Positions 1 through 10,394 are shown, counted from the stretch's first letter. The stretch is DNA of 64,000 nt from Chromohalobacter beijerinckii (GCF_023061185.1 NZ_JAKGAK010000011.1:1-64000), one strand, 5' to 3'. Made by a program: numbers and translations. Notes: generated from the sequence alone by a model not told the origin.

Positions 1-12
1 TAGTGCCGTGAT

Positions 13-121
13 TGTCAAGGCGTTAGCCGAGGTGACAATCGCTGATAGCGGCCGATACGGCGGCGATATCAGAGGCCTTTCGAGGTGCGGCGCATTTTAC
101 CGAACTCGGCGTCACTGTCAA
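13..121 (-). promoter_or_regulatory. strong sigma-70 promoter(s), probably of an rRNA operon off the left edge
   Basis: On the minus strand a TTGACA box (116-121) and a TAAAAT box (94-99) are separated by 16 bp and followed by a GC-rich discriminator. A second TTGACA box lies at 13-18; its -10 element would fall outside the window. Tandem near-consensus promoters facing an unseen gene downstream of pssA fit an rRNA operon, which is what follows ilvC-pssA in Pseudomonas. The boxes are seen directly; the rRNA assignment is inference from synteny, since no rRNA sequence is inside the window. Confidence 0.55.
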
Positions 122-312
122 GCGAGAAAGCCACCCGAAGGTTTGAATTTCTCAAGCAAGTCAGTCACTTGCGCTACCTCTCCACCGCTGGCTACGAGGT
201 CCGTCGCCGGCAGCGGATGCGTACTTTACGATCCACAGCGGCTGAACGCAAGGGGACGATTTAAAAATAGTTGCCGCTCGATTGGCGGCAGCTATACCTC
301 GCCGCTATTCGC

Positions 313-361
313 CTTATCCACACCCTGAACGAGGCGGCACATAAAAGAGGGTGTGGATAAG
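313..361. repeat. inverted pair of consensus DnaA boxes (14-bp perfect stem)
   Basis: TTATCCACA at 314-322 and its exact reverse complement at 352-360 form the core of a 14-bp perfect inverted repeat (313-326 with 348-361) around a 21-base spacer. Both 9-mers match the classic DnaA box. The hairpin lies between the end of pssA and the presumed rRNA promoter. It has no T-run, so it is not an obvious intrinsic terminator, although it could still act as a transcript 3' hairpin for pssA. Confidence 0.6.
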
Positions 362-399
362 CCAATACCACACCTTGTAGCCACTGGGTGTGAACGAAC

Positions 400-1224
400 T
401 CAGCGCATTTTGCGCATGAGTGCGAGCAGAGGCCCCGATACCACATAGCAGCCGAACAGGATCAACAGCATGAGCGAGGGCTCGAGTGAAATCACCACGA
501 ACGCGAGCACAATCGCCAACAGCACGACGAAGGGAACGGGGCCCTTGAAATCGACCTCCTTGAAGCTGTGGTAGCGGATGTTACTAACCATCAATACCCC
601 TGCCGCCGCAACGACGAACGCGATGAACAGTTTGAAACCCAGGGCGTCGGCGTCGAACTTATGCAGCGTCCATACGCAGCCGGCGACGAGTGCGGCGGCG
701 GAAGGACTCGGCAAGCCAACGAACCACTTCTTGTCGGTACTGCCGATTTGCACATTGAAACGAGCTAGGCGCAAGGCTGCCCCGGAAGCAAAAATAAAAG
801 CAGCGATCCAACCGATCTTGCCGACGTCTTGCAGGATCCAGGAGAACGCGACCAGAGCCGGTGCCACCCCGAACGAAACCATGTCGGCCAGGCTGTCGAA
901 CTCGGCACCGAAGGCGCTTTGCGTGTTAGTCATCCGTGCCACGCGTCCGTCTAGCCCATCGAGCACCATGGAGACGAAAATCGCGATAGCGGCTCCGGAG
1001 AAGTTGCCGTTCATCGCCGCGATAATGGAGAAGAAGCCAGAAAACAGCGCCGATAGCGTGAATAGGTTGGGCAACAAATAAATGCCTCGCCGGCGCACGC
1101 GCTTCCCGTTCTCGATGGTTTCCTCGATGATTTCGTCTTCGTCCTGAAACGCCGAATTGTCATCCGAGACATCCTCGGTGTCGGCTTTCTTGGGCGATTC
1201 TGGCGTGCCCGATTCTTGCGTCAT
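400..1224 (-). CDS. pssA: CDP-diacylglycerol--serine O-phosphatidyltransferase
   Basis: This inner-membrane enzyme condenses CDP-diacylglycerol with serine to phosphatidylserine, the precursor of phosphatidylethanolamine. The CDP-alcohol phosphotransferase signature is complete near residues 88-110: DGLDGRVAR, then eight residues, then GAEFDSLAD, giving D-x2-D-G-x2-A-R-x8-G-x3-D-x3-D. About eight hydrophobic segments follow an acidic N-terminal tail of roughly 40 residues rich in Asp and Glu. At 274 aa it matches the Bacillus/Pseudomonas-type PssA (type II) and not the unrelated E. coli enzyme. It lies downstream of ilvC on the same strand, but a strong hairpin between the two suggests separate transcription. 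Confidence 0.93.
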   Translation of the reverse strand: MTQESGTPESPKKADTEDVSDDNSAFQDEDEIIEETIENGKRVRRRGIYLLPNLFTLSALFSGFFSIIAAMNGNFSGAAIAIFVSMVLDGLDGRVARMTNTQSAFGAEFDSLADMVSFGVAPALVAFSWILQDVGKIGWIAAFIFASGAALRLARFNVQIGSTDKKWFVGLPSPSAAALVAGCVWTLHKFDADALGFKLFIAFVVAAAGVLMVSNIRYHSFKEVDFKGPVPFVVLLAIVLAFVVISLEPSLMLLILFGCYVVSGPLLALMRKMR

Positions 1225-1330
1225 ATAAAGTCATCCGTTGCCATGGGACGGCCCTTGATGGGCCATTCCGACATTTTACACACTGCAAGCCTAGTCGACA
1301 GACGGCCTCCTTGACGACCCAAAACGTAAA

Positions 1331-1356
1331 CGGGCGCGGCCAATTGGCCGCGCCCG
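1331..1356 (-). terminator. intrinsic terminator after ilvC
   Basis: A 26-bp perfect GC-rich palindrome (arms of 12-13 bp, centred on AATT) lies 25 bases beyond the ilvC stop codon. On the minus strand it is followed by a T-rich tract (TTTACGTTTT). It would separate ilvC from pssA. Confidence 0.7.
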
Positions 1357-1381
1357 CTCGATAACGACTCGCAGACAGCGC

Positions 1382-2488
<1,107 letters not shown>

Positions 2489-2508
2489 TCACCTTACGCC
2501 AGCCCCAA

Positions 2509-2567
2509 GCGTTGCGTAAAACGCTATATTTGCAATACCGTATGCCGAAAATTGAAATGATATTGCC
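2509..2567. promoter_or_regulatory. ilvY-ilvC divergent control region, candidate LysR-type operator
   Basis: The 169-bp region between the ilvC and ilvY starts contains GCGTT-N6-AACGC (2509-2524) and, immediately to its right, TTGCAATA-CCG-TATGC (2530-2545), an imperfect inverted repeat. LysR-type regulators bind such dyads next to their own gene, and IlvY is known to activate ilvC from the shared intergenic region when acetolactate or acetohydroxybutyrate is bound. The dyads are visible; assigning them to IlvY is inference. Confidence 0.35.
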
Positions 2568-3449
2568 ATGGATACTCGTCCCTACCAGCAGTTCCTCAGC
2601 CTGGCCGATACCCTGCACTTTGGCCGCTCCAGTGAGTTATGTCACGTCAGCCCTTCGACGCTGAGCCGCACGATCCGCCAACTCGAGACACAGCTCGGCG
2701 TTACCTTGTTCGAGCGCGACAACCGCAGTGTCCGCCTGACCCATGAAGGCCGCCTCTTCCAGCGTTATGCACGCGATGCATTGGAGCAATGGGACGTATT
2801 TCGTCACTCGCTGATGGCGAAAAGCCGCGAACTATCCGGCGAAATCAGCATCTACTGCTCGGTGACTGCCAGCTACAGTTTTCTCTACGAGTTGCTCAGC
2901 GAGTTTCGCCAGCGCCATCCACGCATCGAATTGAAGCTGCATACCGGTGACCCGGCCAGCGCGGTTTCACGCGTCCTCAGCGGCGAAGAAGACATGTCGA
3001 TCACCGCGCGCCCCGAAACCCTGCCCACACAGCTGGCATTCAAGCCAATCGCCACGTCGCCGCTGTTGTTCATAGCACCGCGTACCATGCCGGAATGGCT
3101 GGCCGGCCTCACCGCCACGACGGACGCCGCCAGCTGGGGCAGCATTCCCATGATCCTCTCGGAGTCGGGCCTTGCCCGCGAGCGAACGGATGCCTGGTTC
3201 CGCCAGCTGGGGATCAAGCCGCGCATCTATGCCCAGGTCGCGGGCAACGAAGCCATCGTCAGCATGGTCGGGCTGGGCTTCGGGGTCGGCGTAGTGCCGC
3301 AGATCGTGGTCGACAACAGCCCATTGGCCGAGCGCATTCAGGCCCTCGAGGTCGAGCCCGCGTTAACGCCTTACGAGGTCGGGCTCTGCGTCACCGAGAA
3401 GAAGCTGCGCAATCCGCTGGTCAAGGCTCTATGGTCGCAGATTCGCTAA
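2568..3449 (+). CDS. ilvY: LysR-family regulator IlvY (activator of ilvC)
   Basis: The 293-aa protein has a LysR winged-helix HTH at residues 3-62, with SPSTLSRTIRQLE as the recognition helix, and a substrate-binding-type effector domain from about residue 90. IlvY senses acetolactate or acetohydroxybutyrate and switches on ilvC. The assignment rests on the divergent position next to ilvC and on N-terminal features typical of IlvY (FLSLADTLHFGRSSE). The start at 2568 lets the protein begin MDTRPYQQF, the usual length before the HTH. The Shine-Dalgarno sequence is weak. Confidence 0.9.
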   Translation: MDTRPYQQFLSLADTLHFGRSSELCHVSPSTLSRTIRQLETQLGVTLFERDNRSVRLTHEGRLFQRYARDALEQWDVFRHSLMAKSRELSGEISIYCSVTASYSFLYELLSEFRQRHPRIELKLHTGDPASAVSRVLSGEEDMSITARPETLPTQLAFKPIATSPLLFIAPRTMPEWLAGLTATTDAASWGSIPMILSESGLARERTDAWFRQLGIKPRIYAQVAGNEAIVSMVGLGFGVGVVPQIVVDNSPLAERIQALEVEPALTPYEVGLCVTEKKLRNPLVKALWSQIR

Positions 3450-3467
3450 CCTTGACCCCTTAAAGCC

Positions 3468-3493
3468 AAAAAGGCCGCTCGTGAGAGCGGCCT
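3468..3493 (-). terminator. intrinsic terminator after ilvH
   Basis: AGGCCGCTC (3472-3480) pairs with GAGCGGCCT (3485-3493) around a GTGA loop. On the minus strand the hairpin is followed by a run of five T (plus-strand A 3468-3472). It would end the ilvI-ilvH transcript and faces the end of ilvY. Confidence 0.8.
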
Positions 3494-3520
3494 GTAATGG
3501 CATGGCATAAGAGCACAGGC

Positions 3521-4012
3521 TCAGAGGCTGAGTATCTTGTCACCTCGCGAGATGCCCGATACCCCGGTACGCGCGACCTCGAGAATACCGATCGGCGCCA
3601 TGGCCTGGACGAAGGCATCCAGCTTGCCGGCATCGCCGGTGATCTGCACCGTGTAGACACTCGGCGTAACGTCGACGATCTGCGCGCGGAAGATATCCAC
3701 CGTACGCTTGACCTCGTCGCGGCTCGCGCCCAACGCCTTCACCTTGACCAGCATCAGCTCGCGCTCGATGTGATTGCCCTCGGTCAGATCGACCAGCTTG
3801 ACCACATCGATGAGCTTATTGAGATGCTTGGTGATTTGCTCGATGACGCGATCATCGCCTTCCGTGGTCACGGTCAGGCGCGACAGGCTCGGGTCCTCGG
3901 TAGGCGCCACGTTGAGCGTTTCGATGTTGAAGTTGCGCTGGGAGAACAACCCCACCACGCGGGACAGGGCGCCGGGTTCGTTTTCCAACAGGATCGAGAT
4001 GATGTGGCGCAT
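3521..4012 (-). CDS. ilvH: acetolactate synthase small (regulatory) subunit
   Basis: IlvH binds the large subunit, raises its activity and confers valine feedback inhibition. The 163-aa protein begins with an ACT domain (MRHIISILLENEPGALSRV, residues 1-19, then NFNIETLNVA) and continues into the second ACT-like C-terminal half. Length and N-terminus match the IlvH family. Its ATG shares a base with the ilvI stop codon (TGATG), so the two subunits are probably translationally coupled. Confidence 0.96.
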   Translation of the reverse strand: MRHIISILLENEPGALSRVVGLFSQRNFNIETLNVAPTEDPSLSRLTVTTEGDDRVIEQITKHLNKLIDVVKLVDLTEGNHIERELMLVKVKALGASRDEVKRTVDIFRAQIVDVTPSVYTVQITGDAGKLDAFVQAMAPIGILEVARTGVSGISRGDKILSL

Positions 4013-5736
4013 CAGGTCCGCTCCGTCTTCGAAAGCAGCATGTCACGCATGGCGCCCAGGGGCACCTGCATCGGATAGACGTGTTCCCGGGGGTCGACGT
4101 CGATATCGAGGAACACCAGTTCGTCGTTGTCGGCGAACGTGCGCTCCAGCGCCGCATCGAGCTCGTCGTGATGTTCCACCTTGAGCGCCGTGAAGCCGTA
4201 GGCCTCGATCAACTTCTGAAAGTCCGGCAGCGACTCCACGTACGAGTGCGCATGGCGCGACTTGTAGTTGAGGTCCTGCCACTGGCGCACCATACCCAGC
4301 GTTCCGTTGTTGAGGTTGATGATCTTCACCCCGGTGCCGAACTGCTTACAGGTCGACAATTCCTGCATCATCATCTGAAAGCTGCCCTCCCCGGTGAAGC
4401 ACACCACGACGTCATCGGGGAAGTTCTGCTTGATGCCCATTGCCGCCGGAAAACCGAAGCCCATGGTGCCCAGCCCCCCAGACGTGATCCAGCGATTGGG
4501 CTTGTCGAACTTGTAGTATTGCGCTGCGAACATCTGGTGCTGGCCGACATCGGTGGTCACGAAGGCCTCACCACGCGTGATGTGATACACCGCTTCGATG
4601 ACTTCCTGCGGTTTGAGGCGCTCGCCCGGCTGAGACGCCTCGTAGAGCTTGCCTTCGCGTTCGGCACGCCAGCCATCGATGGTCGTCCACCACTCCGGCA
4701 GCGCCTCGGCATTAGCCATTTCCCGGCCTTGCAGCAGGCTGATCATTTCATTGATGACGCTATCCGCCGGTCCCACGATCGGCACATCGGCGCGCACCGT
4801 CTTGGAGATCGAGCTGGGGTCGATATCCACATGCACGATCTTGGCCGTGGGACAGAACTTCGAGGTGTTATTGGTCACTCGGTCGTCGAAGCGCGCTCCG
4901 ATGGCGATAATCAGATCGGCATGATGCATGGCCATGTTGGACTCATAGCTGCCGTGCATGCCCAGCCAACCCAACGACTGCGCATCGGTCTGCGGATAGG
5001 AGCCGATGCCCATCAACGTGGTGGTGATAGGGAAGCCCAGGCGCTTCACCAACGCCGTCAGATTTTCGCTCGCGCCGCTGGTAACGATTCCGCCGCCGGT
5101 ATAGAACACCGGGCGCCGCGCCTTGAGCATCATGTCCACGGCTTTCTTGATCTGGCCAGTATGGCCCCGCGTGACCGGGTTATAGGAACGGATCTTGACC
5201 TTCTTCGGATAGACGTACTCATAACGTTCGGTGGGCGCCGTCATATCCTTGGGGATATCCACCACCACCGGTCCGGGACGACCGGTCGCGGCAAGATAGT
5301 ACGCCTTCTTGAGCACCTCGGGGATTTCCGAAGGGTGCTTGATGGCGAAGCTGTGTTTCACGATAGGGCGCGTCACGCCAACGATATCGGTTTCCTGGAA
5401 GGCATCTTCACCGATCAGATGACTGGCCACCTGACCACACAGCACCACCATCGGGATCGAGTCCATGTAGGCGGTGGCGATGCCAGTCACGGCGTTGGTC
5501 GCGCCGGGGCCGGATGTGACCAGCACCGTACCTGGCTTGCCCGAGGCACGGGCGTAGCCATCGGCGGCATGGGTGGCAGCTTGTTCATGACGAACGAGGA
5601 TGTGTTTAACCTTGTCCTGGCGGAACAACGCATCATAGATATGCAGCGCTGCGCCACCGGGGTAGCCGTAGATACGCTCGACGCCCTCATCCTGCAGGAA
5701 GCGGGCGATCATATCGGCGCCGGAAAGCAATTCCAC
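4012..5736 (-). CDS. ilvI: acetolactate synthase large (catalytic) subunit
   Basis: This ThDP- and FAD-dependent enzyme makes acetolactate from two pyruvates, or acetohydroxybutyrate from pyruvate and 2-oxobutyrate. I place the start at the GTG at 5734-5736, because AGGGGAG lies a few bases upstream and the protein then begins MELLSGADMIARF like Pseudomonas IlvI (574 aa). An ATG at 5769 would add 11 residues. The catalytic glutamate lies in RHEQAATHAADGYAR near residue 50. The ThDP motif reads GEGSF...LNN, with Glu in place of the usual first Asp of GDG; I believe related pseudomonad enzymes share this. It is followed directly by ilvH. Confidence 0.95.
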   Translation of the reverse strand: MELLSGADMIARFLQDEGVERIYGYPGGAALHIYDALFRQDKVKHILVRHEQAATHAADGYARASGKPGTVLVTSGPGATNAVTGIATAYMDSIPMVVLCGQVASHLIGEDAFQETDIVGVTRPIVKHSFAIKHPSEIPEVLKKAYYLAATGRPGPVVVDIPKDMTAPTERYEYVYPKKVKIRSYNPVTRGHTGQIKKAVDMMLKARRPVFYTGGGIVTSGASENLTALVKRLGFPITTTLMGIGSYPQTDAQSLGWLGMHGSYESNMAMHHADLIIAIGARFDDRVTNNTSKFCPTAKIVHVDIDPSSISKTVRADVPIVGPADSVINEMISLLQGREMANAEALPEWWTTIDGWRAEREGKLYEASQPGERLKPQEVIEAVYHITRGEAFVTTDVGQHQMFAAQYYKFDKPNRWITSGGLGTMGFGFPAAMGIKQNFPDDVVVCFTGEGSFQMMMQELSTCKQFGTGVKIINLNNGTLGMVRQWQDLNYKSRHAHSYVESLPDFQKLIEAYGFTALKVEHHDELDAALERTFADNDELVFLDIDVDPREHVYPMQVPLGAMRDMLLSKTERT

Positions 5737-5972
5737 TGGTAGTTCTCCCCTGGAGATAACGAGTGCCATTCCACCGCCGCGTTACGGGCAGTGGAGTGTC
5801 GATGCGGCGGTACGCCGCTGCCGGCTGCGCCGGCACCTGATGCCATAATCCTGGCTCTGGGCCCGGGGTGGGGACCCGCACTCATAGAAACCACCGAGAC
5901 CGGCTGGTCCGAGCGGTTCCTGGCACGGCAGATCGCCGTGTCGGGGTTGGCGGGAACAGGCGTTTGGCCCAT
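5709..5972 (-). CDS. possible leader ORF overlapping the ilvI start
   Basis: An 87-codon frame beginning MGQTPVPANP is preceded by a strong Shine-Dalgarno (AAGGAGA, 7 bases before the ATG at 5972). It ends 28 bases inside ilvI, past the ilvI GTG start. The frame contains a short valine-rich patch (PVSVVS) and several stable GC hairpins, such as TGCCGGC-GCA-GCCGGCA on the coding strand. It resembles no protein I know. It could be an attenuation or translational-coupling leader for ilvI, or just an open frame in GC-rich DNA. Confidence 0.3.
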   Translation of the reverse strand: MGQTPVPANPDTAICRARNRSDQPVSVVSMSAGPHPGPRARIMASGAGAAGSGVPPHRHSTARNAAVEWHSLSPGENYQWNCFPAPI

Positions 5973-6279
5973 ACCCTTGATCTCCTTCGACAGGCGGGTA
6001 GAGGCATTTTTCAACCTACCCTTCACGCAGCGGCCGGGGATCACCCGTCAATGGCTGCGCCCGCAATCAGGAATCACCTAGATTCCATCAGCGCCCCCGA
6101 GCTGTCAACCTCCGACGCTCATACGCGCCCGGCAGCGCTTCGCAATCTCCCCTTAGTGCATCGTTCATCCACTAAAGTTGAATGCTTACCGACGGCATTA
6201 TTAAGTCATCGCTGCTGTAATTTTGGTTAAGCTTCATAGGTTAGTGAATGGATTCACCCACACTGCAAAGGAGTCGCTC
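5770..6279. other. 510-bp spacer between ilvI and the MFS gene
   Basis: No conventional gene is evident. The ilvI-proximal part holds the possible leader ORF and GC hairpins. Further out on the minus strand there is a TTGACA hexamer near 6099-6104 but no good -10 partner, so the ilvI promoter is not fixed. The right part, nearest the MFS gene, is AT-richer and probably holds that gene's promoter, again without clear boxes. Confidence 0.4.
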
Positions 6280-7611
6280 ATGTCGCCCATCCTGAAATGG
6301 TCCGTCTTCGTCGCCATGGCGGGCTTCCTCTTCGGCTTCGACACTGCCGTGATTTCCGGAGCGGACAGACCCGTGCAAGAACTCTGGGGACTCAGCGATC
6401 TCCAACACGGCCTCTTCATCATGTCGATGGCGCTATGGGGGACGGTACTGGGCGCGATCTTCGGCAATTGGCCCACCGACCGCCTGGGACGGCGCAAGAC
6501 ACTGTTCGCGATCGGCGTCCTCTATTTCGTGTCGGCCGTGGGCTCTGCGCTCGCCACCGACCCGTTCTGGTTCTCCTTCTTCCGCCTGATCGGTGGGTTC
6601 GGCGTGGGCATGTCATCGGTCGCCGCGCCGGCCTATATCTCCGAGATCGCGCCAGCCGAACGGCGTGGCAACCTGGTAGCGCTCTATCAGTTCAATGTGG
6701 TGTTCGGCATTTTCATGGCCTACGTCTCGAACGCGATTCTCGGCAGCTTGCTCGGCGCTGATGCCTGGCGCTGGATGGTCGGTATCGAAGCCGTACCGGC
6801 ACTCGTCTATACCCTAGCACTGTTCAAGGTACCCGAGAGCCCTCGCTGGTTGATCCTCAATCGCCACGACACCCAGGGCGCCGCCGCGATACTGCGCCAG
6901 GTCGATGCCACGCGCGATGTCGATGTGCAAATCGAGGAGATTCAAACCGCCGACCGCGAAGACAACAAGGTTCACTCCCGCTTCTTTTCGCACCGCTATC
7001 GACTGCCGATCACGCTGGCGTTCTTGATCGCCTTCTTCAATCAGTTCACCGGTATCAACTTCGTGCTCTACTACGCGCCACGCATTCTCGAGTCGGCACA
7101 GCTCGGCGCCAGCGCTTCCTTGCTCTCCACCGCCGGCATCGGCTTAGTCATGGTGATCTTCACCATGATCGGCATGGCGCTGATCGACCGCTTCGGCCGT
7201 CGCAAGTTGATGTATATCGGCTCGGTGGGCTACATCATTTCGCTATCGATCATTTCGCACGCGTTCTTTACCGATAACTTGGGCGGCGCGCTGATTCCTC
7301 TTCAGCTATGCCTCTTCGTCGCCGCACATGGCATCAGCCAAGGCACGGTCATCTGGGTCTTCATTTCCGAGATATTCCCCAATCGCGAACGCGCCCGCGG
7401 TCAGTCGCTGGGCAGCTTCACGCACTGGTTCTTCGCGGCCGCGATCACGCTGGTCACGCCCTGGGTGTTGGGCGTTTTCAACGGCGGGCCGGTGTTTGCT
7501 TTCTTCGCCTTCATGATGGTGCTGCAGATCGCCTTCGTTGCCTTCCTGATGCCGGAGACGAAAGGCGTTTCCCTCGAAAAGCTGCAACGCAAACTTTCCC
7601 CGCAGGAGTAA
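6280..7611 (+). CDS. sugar-porter-family MFS transporter
   Basis: The 443-aa protein has about twelve hydrophobic segments. The sugar-porter marks are GFLFGFDTAVISG in helix 1, DRLGRRK between helices 2 and 3, a second DRFGRRK between helices 8 and 9, PESPRWL before the central loop, and PETKG at the C-terminus. Such proteins are usually proton symporters of hexoses, pentoses or polyols; the substrate cannot be told from sequence. I chose the ATG at 6280 because AAGGAG lies just before it; the frame is open further upstream to 6223. It stands alone, with clpB convergent. Confidence 0.88.
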   Translation: MSPILKWSVFVAMAGFLFGFDTAVISGADRPVQELWGLSDLQHGLFIMSMALWGTVLGAIFGNWPTDRLGRRKTLFAIGVLYFVSAVGSALATDPFWFSFFRLIGGFGVGMSSVAAPAYISEIAPAERRGNLVALYQFNVVFGIFMAYVSNAILGSLLGADAWRWMVGIEAVPALVYTLALFKVPESPRWLILNRHDTQGAAAILRQVDATRDVDVQIEEIQTADREDNKVHSRFFSHRYRLPITLAFLIAFFNQFTGINFVLYYAPRILESAQLGASASLLSTAGIGLVMVIFTMIGMALIDRFGRRKLMYIGSVGYIISLSIISHAFFTDNLGGALIPLQLCLFVAAHGISQGTVIWVFISEIFPNRERARGQSLGSFTHWFFAAAITLVTPWVLGVFNGGPVFAFFAFMMVLQIAFVAFLMPETKGVSLEKLQRKLSPQE

Positions 7612-7646
7612 TCGAGCCTGAAGGCGCTGCCCCAGAAGAGAGGCAC

Positions 7647-7675
7647 AAAAAACCCGCGACACAGCATGTCGCGGG
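7647..7675 (-). terminator. intrinsic terminator after clpB
   Basis: CCCGCGACA (7653-7661) and TGTCGCGGG (7667-7675) form a 9-bp stem with a CAGCA loop. On the minus strand the stem is followed by six T (plus-strand A 7647-7652). It lies about 70 bases beyond the clpB stop codon. Confidence 0.85.
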
Positions 7676-7746
7676 CGGGAAGACGGTCAGGACGCGACCG
7701 TGTATGGTGAGAGCATCGGGCGGCCCGGAGTTCCGGGCCGCTCGCG

Positions 7747-10329
7747 TTACTTGGCGAAGACGAGGTGGCCGTCTTCTGTGGTGACGCGGATGGTGTCGCC
7801 CGCCGCGAAATGCCCGGCGAGCAATTCCTGCGCCAGTGGATTCTCGATCCGGCTCTGGATGGCACGCTTGAGCGGTCGCGCGCCAAAGACCGGATCGAAG
7901 CCTACCACCGCCAGCTGTGCCAGGGCGTCGTCGCTGACCTCGAGACGAATCTCGCGCTCGACCAGGCGCGCCTGGAGCCGCTCTAGCTGGATCGCCGCAA
8001 TGGACTGGATCTGCTCCTGCCCCAAGGCGTGGAACACCACCACTTCGTCGATGCGGTTGATCAGTTCCGGACGGAAATGATCGCCCACCACCCCCATCAC
8101 GGCATCGCGCATCACGGCATAATCGGCGTCATCGCCGCCCATGCGCTGAATGATGTCCGAGCCCATGTTGGAAGTCATCACGATCACCGTGTTACGGAAG
8201 TCCACCGTGCGCCCCTGTCCATCGGTCAGCCGGCCATCCTCGAGCACCTGCAACAGGATGTTGAATACGTCCGGATGCGCTTTTTCGACCTCGTCGAGCA
8301 GCAGCACCGAATAGGGCTTGCGGCGCACCGCCTCGGTCAGATAACCGCCTTCCTCATAGCCGACATAGCCCGGCGGTGCGCCGATCAGCCGCGCCACAGA
8401 ATGCTTCTCCATGAACTCGGACATGTCGATACGCACCATGGCCTCCTCGGTATCGAAGAGGAAGTTGGCCAGCGACTTGCACAGTTCGGTCTTGCCGACC
8501 CCGGTGGGCCCCAGGAACAGGAACGATCCATTGGGACGATGCGGGTCGGCCAATCCGGCGCGCGAACGGCGCACGGCGTTGGCCACGGCGGTCACCGCCT
8601 CATCCTGACCGATGACGCGCTCGTGGAGTGCCTCTTCCATGCGCAGCAGCTTGTCGCGCTCGCCCTCGAGCATCTTGGACACCGGGATGCCCGTCCAGCG
8701 CGAGACCACCTCGGCGATCTCCTCCTCGGTGACGTTAGAGCGCAACAGCTGGTGCTTGGCGGTATCCGCCTCGTGCTCGCTGGCCTCAGCGATCTGCTGC
8801 TCGAGCTTGGGAATCACCCCGTACTGCAACTCGGACATACGCCCCAGATCGCTCTGGCGGCGTGCCGCCTCGAGATCGATGCGCGCCTGTTCGAGCTCCG
8901 CCTTGAACTGCGCCGCCCCCTGGATGCTGGCCTTCTCGGCCTTCCAGACCTCCTCGAGATCGGCATATTCACGGCTCAGTTCGTCGATCTGCGCCTCCAG
9001 GGAATCGAGCCGCTTGCGGGTCGCTTCGTCGGTTTCCTTCTTGAGCGCCTCGCGCTCCATCTTGAGTTGGATCAGACGACGGTCGAGGCGGTCCATCTCC
9101 TCGGGCATCGAATCCAATTCCATACGAATCCGCGAGGCCGCCTCGTCGATCAAGTCGATGGCCTTGTCGGGCAATTTCCGGTCGGTGATATAGCGCGTCG
9201 ACAGCTTGGCCGCAGCGATGATCGCGCCGTCGGTGATATCGACGCCGTGATGCACCTCATAGCGCTCCTTGAGGCCACGCAGGATCGCCACGGTGTCTTC
9301 CTCGTTGGGCTCATCAACCAGCACCTTCTGGAAGCGCCGCTCGAGCGCCGCATCCTTCTCGATGTGCTGACGATACTCGTCCAACGTGGTCGCCCCGACG
9401 CAGTGCAATTCGCCTCGCGCCAATGCCGGCTTGAGCATGTTACCGGCATCCATCGCACCCTCGGCCTTACCGGCGCCGACCATGGTATGCAATTCATCGA
9501 CGAACAGGATGACGCGACCTTCTTCCTTGGCAAGCTCCCCGAGCACGGCCTTGAGGCGTTCCTCGAACTCGCCGCGATACTTGGCACCGGCCAGCAACGA
9601 CCCCATGTCGAGTGACAGCACGCGCTTGTCCTTCAACCCCTCTGGCACCTCGCCGTTGACGATGCGCTGGGCCAGACCCTCGACGATGGCGGTCTTGCCC
9701 ACGCCAGGCTCGCCGATCAATACCGGATTGTTCTTGGTGCGCCGCTGCAGCACCTGGATCGTACGACGGATCTCGTCGTCGCGGCCGATCACTGGGTCGA
9801 GCTTGCCATCCCCGGCACGCTGGGTCAGGTCCATGGTGTACTTGTCCAGCGCTTCCCGGCTTTCCTCGGCCGAGGCGTCATCCACCTTGTTACCGCCGCG
9901 CAAGCTGTCGATGGCGCTACGCACGGACTGCACGTCCAGACCGGCCTGCTGGAGCACCTTGCTAATGGTGGTTTTCATTTCCAGCGCCGCCAGCACCACC
10001 AGCTCGCTGGCGATGTATTGATCGCCACGCTGCTGGGCTTCGCGGTCGGCGAGATTGAACAACTGCGACAACGCCGAGGAAAGCTGCACATTGCCATCGA
10101 ACTGACCGACGCGCGGCAGATCGTCGAGATACTGAGAAAGCCCGTTACGCAGGCGCGAGACATCGCCGCCGGCCTTCTGCACCAAGCCCTTGATGCCGTT
10201 TTCCTGCGCCTCGACGAGCGCCATCAGCACATGGCCGGGATCGAGTTGGTTATGACTACGCCCCACCGCGAGGGACTGCGCCTCACCCAGGGCATTTTGC
10301 AATTTACTGGTCATGCGATCGATACGCAT
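7747..10329 (-). CDS. clpB: ATP-dependent disaggregase ClpB
   Basis: ClpB is the Hsp104-type hexameric chaperone that extracts polypeptides from aggregates together with DnaK. The 860-aa protein is full length: N-terminal Clp repeats (1-145), first AAA+ domain with GEPGVGKT near residue 205, the long coiled-coil middle domain (about 400-530) rich in Glu, Arg and Leu, second AAA+ domain with GPTGVGKT near 605, and the conserved [11 protein letters not shown] and SNMGSD segments. The start MRIDRMTSK matches the family. It is preceded by a heat-shock-type promoter and followed by a clear terminator. Confidence 0.98.
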   Translation of the reverse strand: MRIDRMTSKLQNALGEAQSLAVGRSHNQLDPGHVLMALVEAQENGIKGLVQKAGGDVSRLRNGLSQYLDDLPRVGQFDGNVQLSSALSQLFNLADREAQQRGDQYIASELVVLAALEMKTTISKVLQQAGLDVQSVRSAIDSLRGGNKVDDASAEESREALDKYTMDLTQRAGDGKLDPVIGRDDEIRRTIQVLQRRTKNNPVLIGEPGVGKTAIVEGLAQRIVNGEVPEGLKDKRVLSLDMGSLLAGAKYRGEFEERLKAVLGELAKEEGRVILFVDELHTMVGAGKAEGAMDAGNMLKPALARGELHCVGATTLDEYRQHIEKDAALERRFQKVLVDEPNEEDTVAILRGLKERYEVHHGVDITDGAIIAAAKLSTRYITDRKLPDKAIDLIDEAASRIRMELDSMPEEMDRLDRRLIQLKMEREALKKETDEATRKRLDSLEAQIDELSREYADLEEVWKAEKASIQGAAQFKAELEQARIDLEAARRQSDLGRMSELQYGVIPKLEQQIAEASEHEADTAKHQLLRSNVTEEEIAEVVSRWTGIPVSKMLEGERDKLLRMEEALHERVIGQDEAVTAVANAVRRSRAGLADPHRPNGSFLFLGPTGVGKTELCKSLANFLFDTEEAMVRIDMSEFMEKHSVARLIGAPPGYVGYEEGGYLTEAVRRKPYSVLLLDEVEKAHPDVFNILLQVLEDGRLTDGQGRTVDFRNTVIVMTSNMGSDIIQRMGGDDADYAVMRDAVMGVVGDHFRPELINRIDEVVVFHALGQEQIQSIAAIQLERLQARLVEREIRLEVSDDALAQLAVVGFDPVFGARPLKRAIQSRIENPLAQELLAGHFAAGDTIRVTTEDGHLVFAK

Positions 10330-10394
10330 CGAACCCCTCCTTCATCGCGACACGCCATCGGCGCGCCGCACGATCATCTTATGTTGACATCATC

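Noticed and set aside
7-328. Plus-strand 106-codon frame at the left edge
   Set aside because: It runs against the promoter boxes and the DnaA-box hairpin, has no ribosome site and no recognisable protein features.
4081-5742. 553-codon plus-strand frame opposite ilvI
   Set aside because: The translation is rich in His and Arg, typical of an antisense frame, and matches no protein family; ilvI is certain on the other strand.
8029-9615. 528-codon plus-strand frame opposite clpB
   Set aside because: Antisense shadow; no start signal and no domain.
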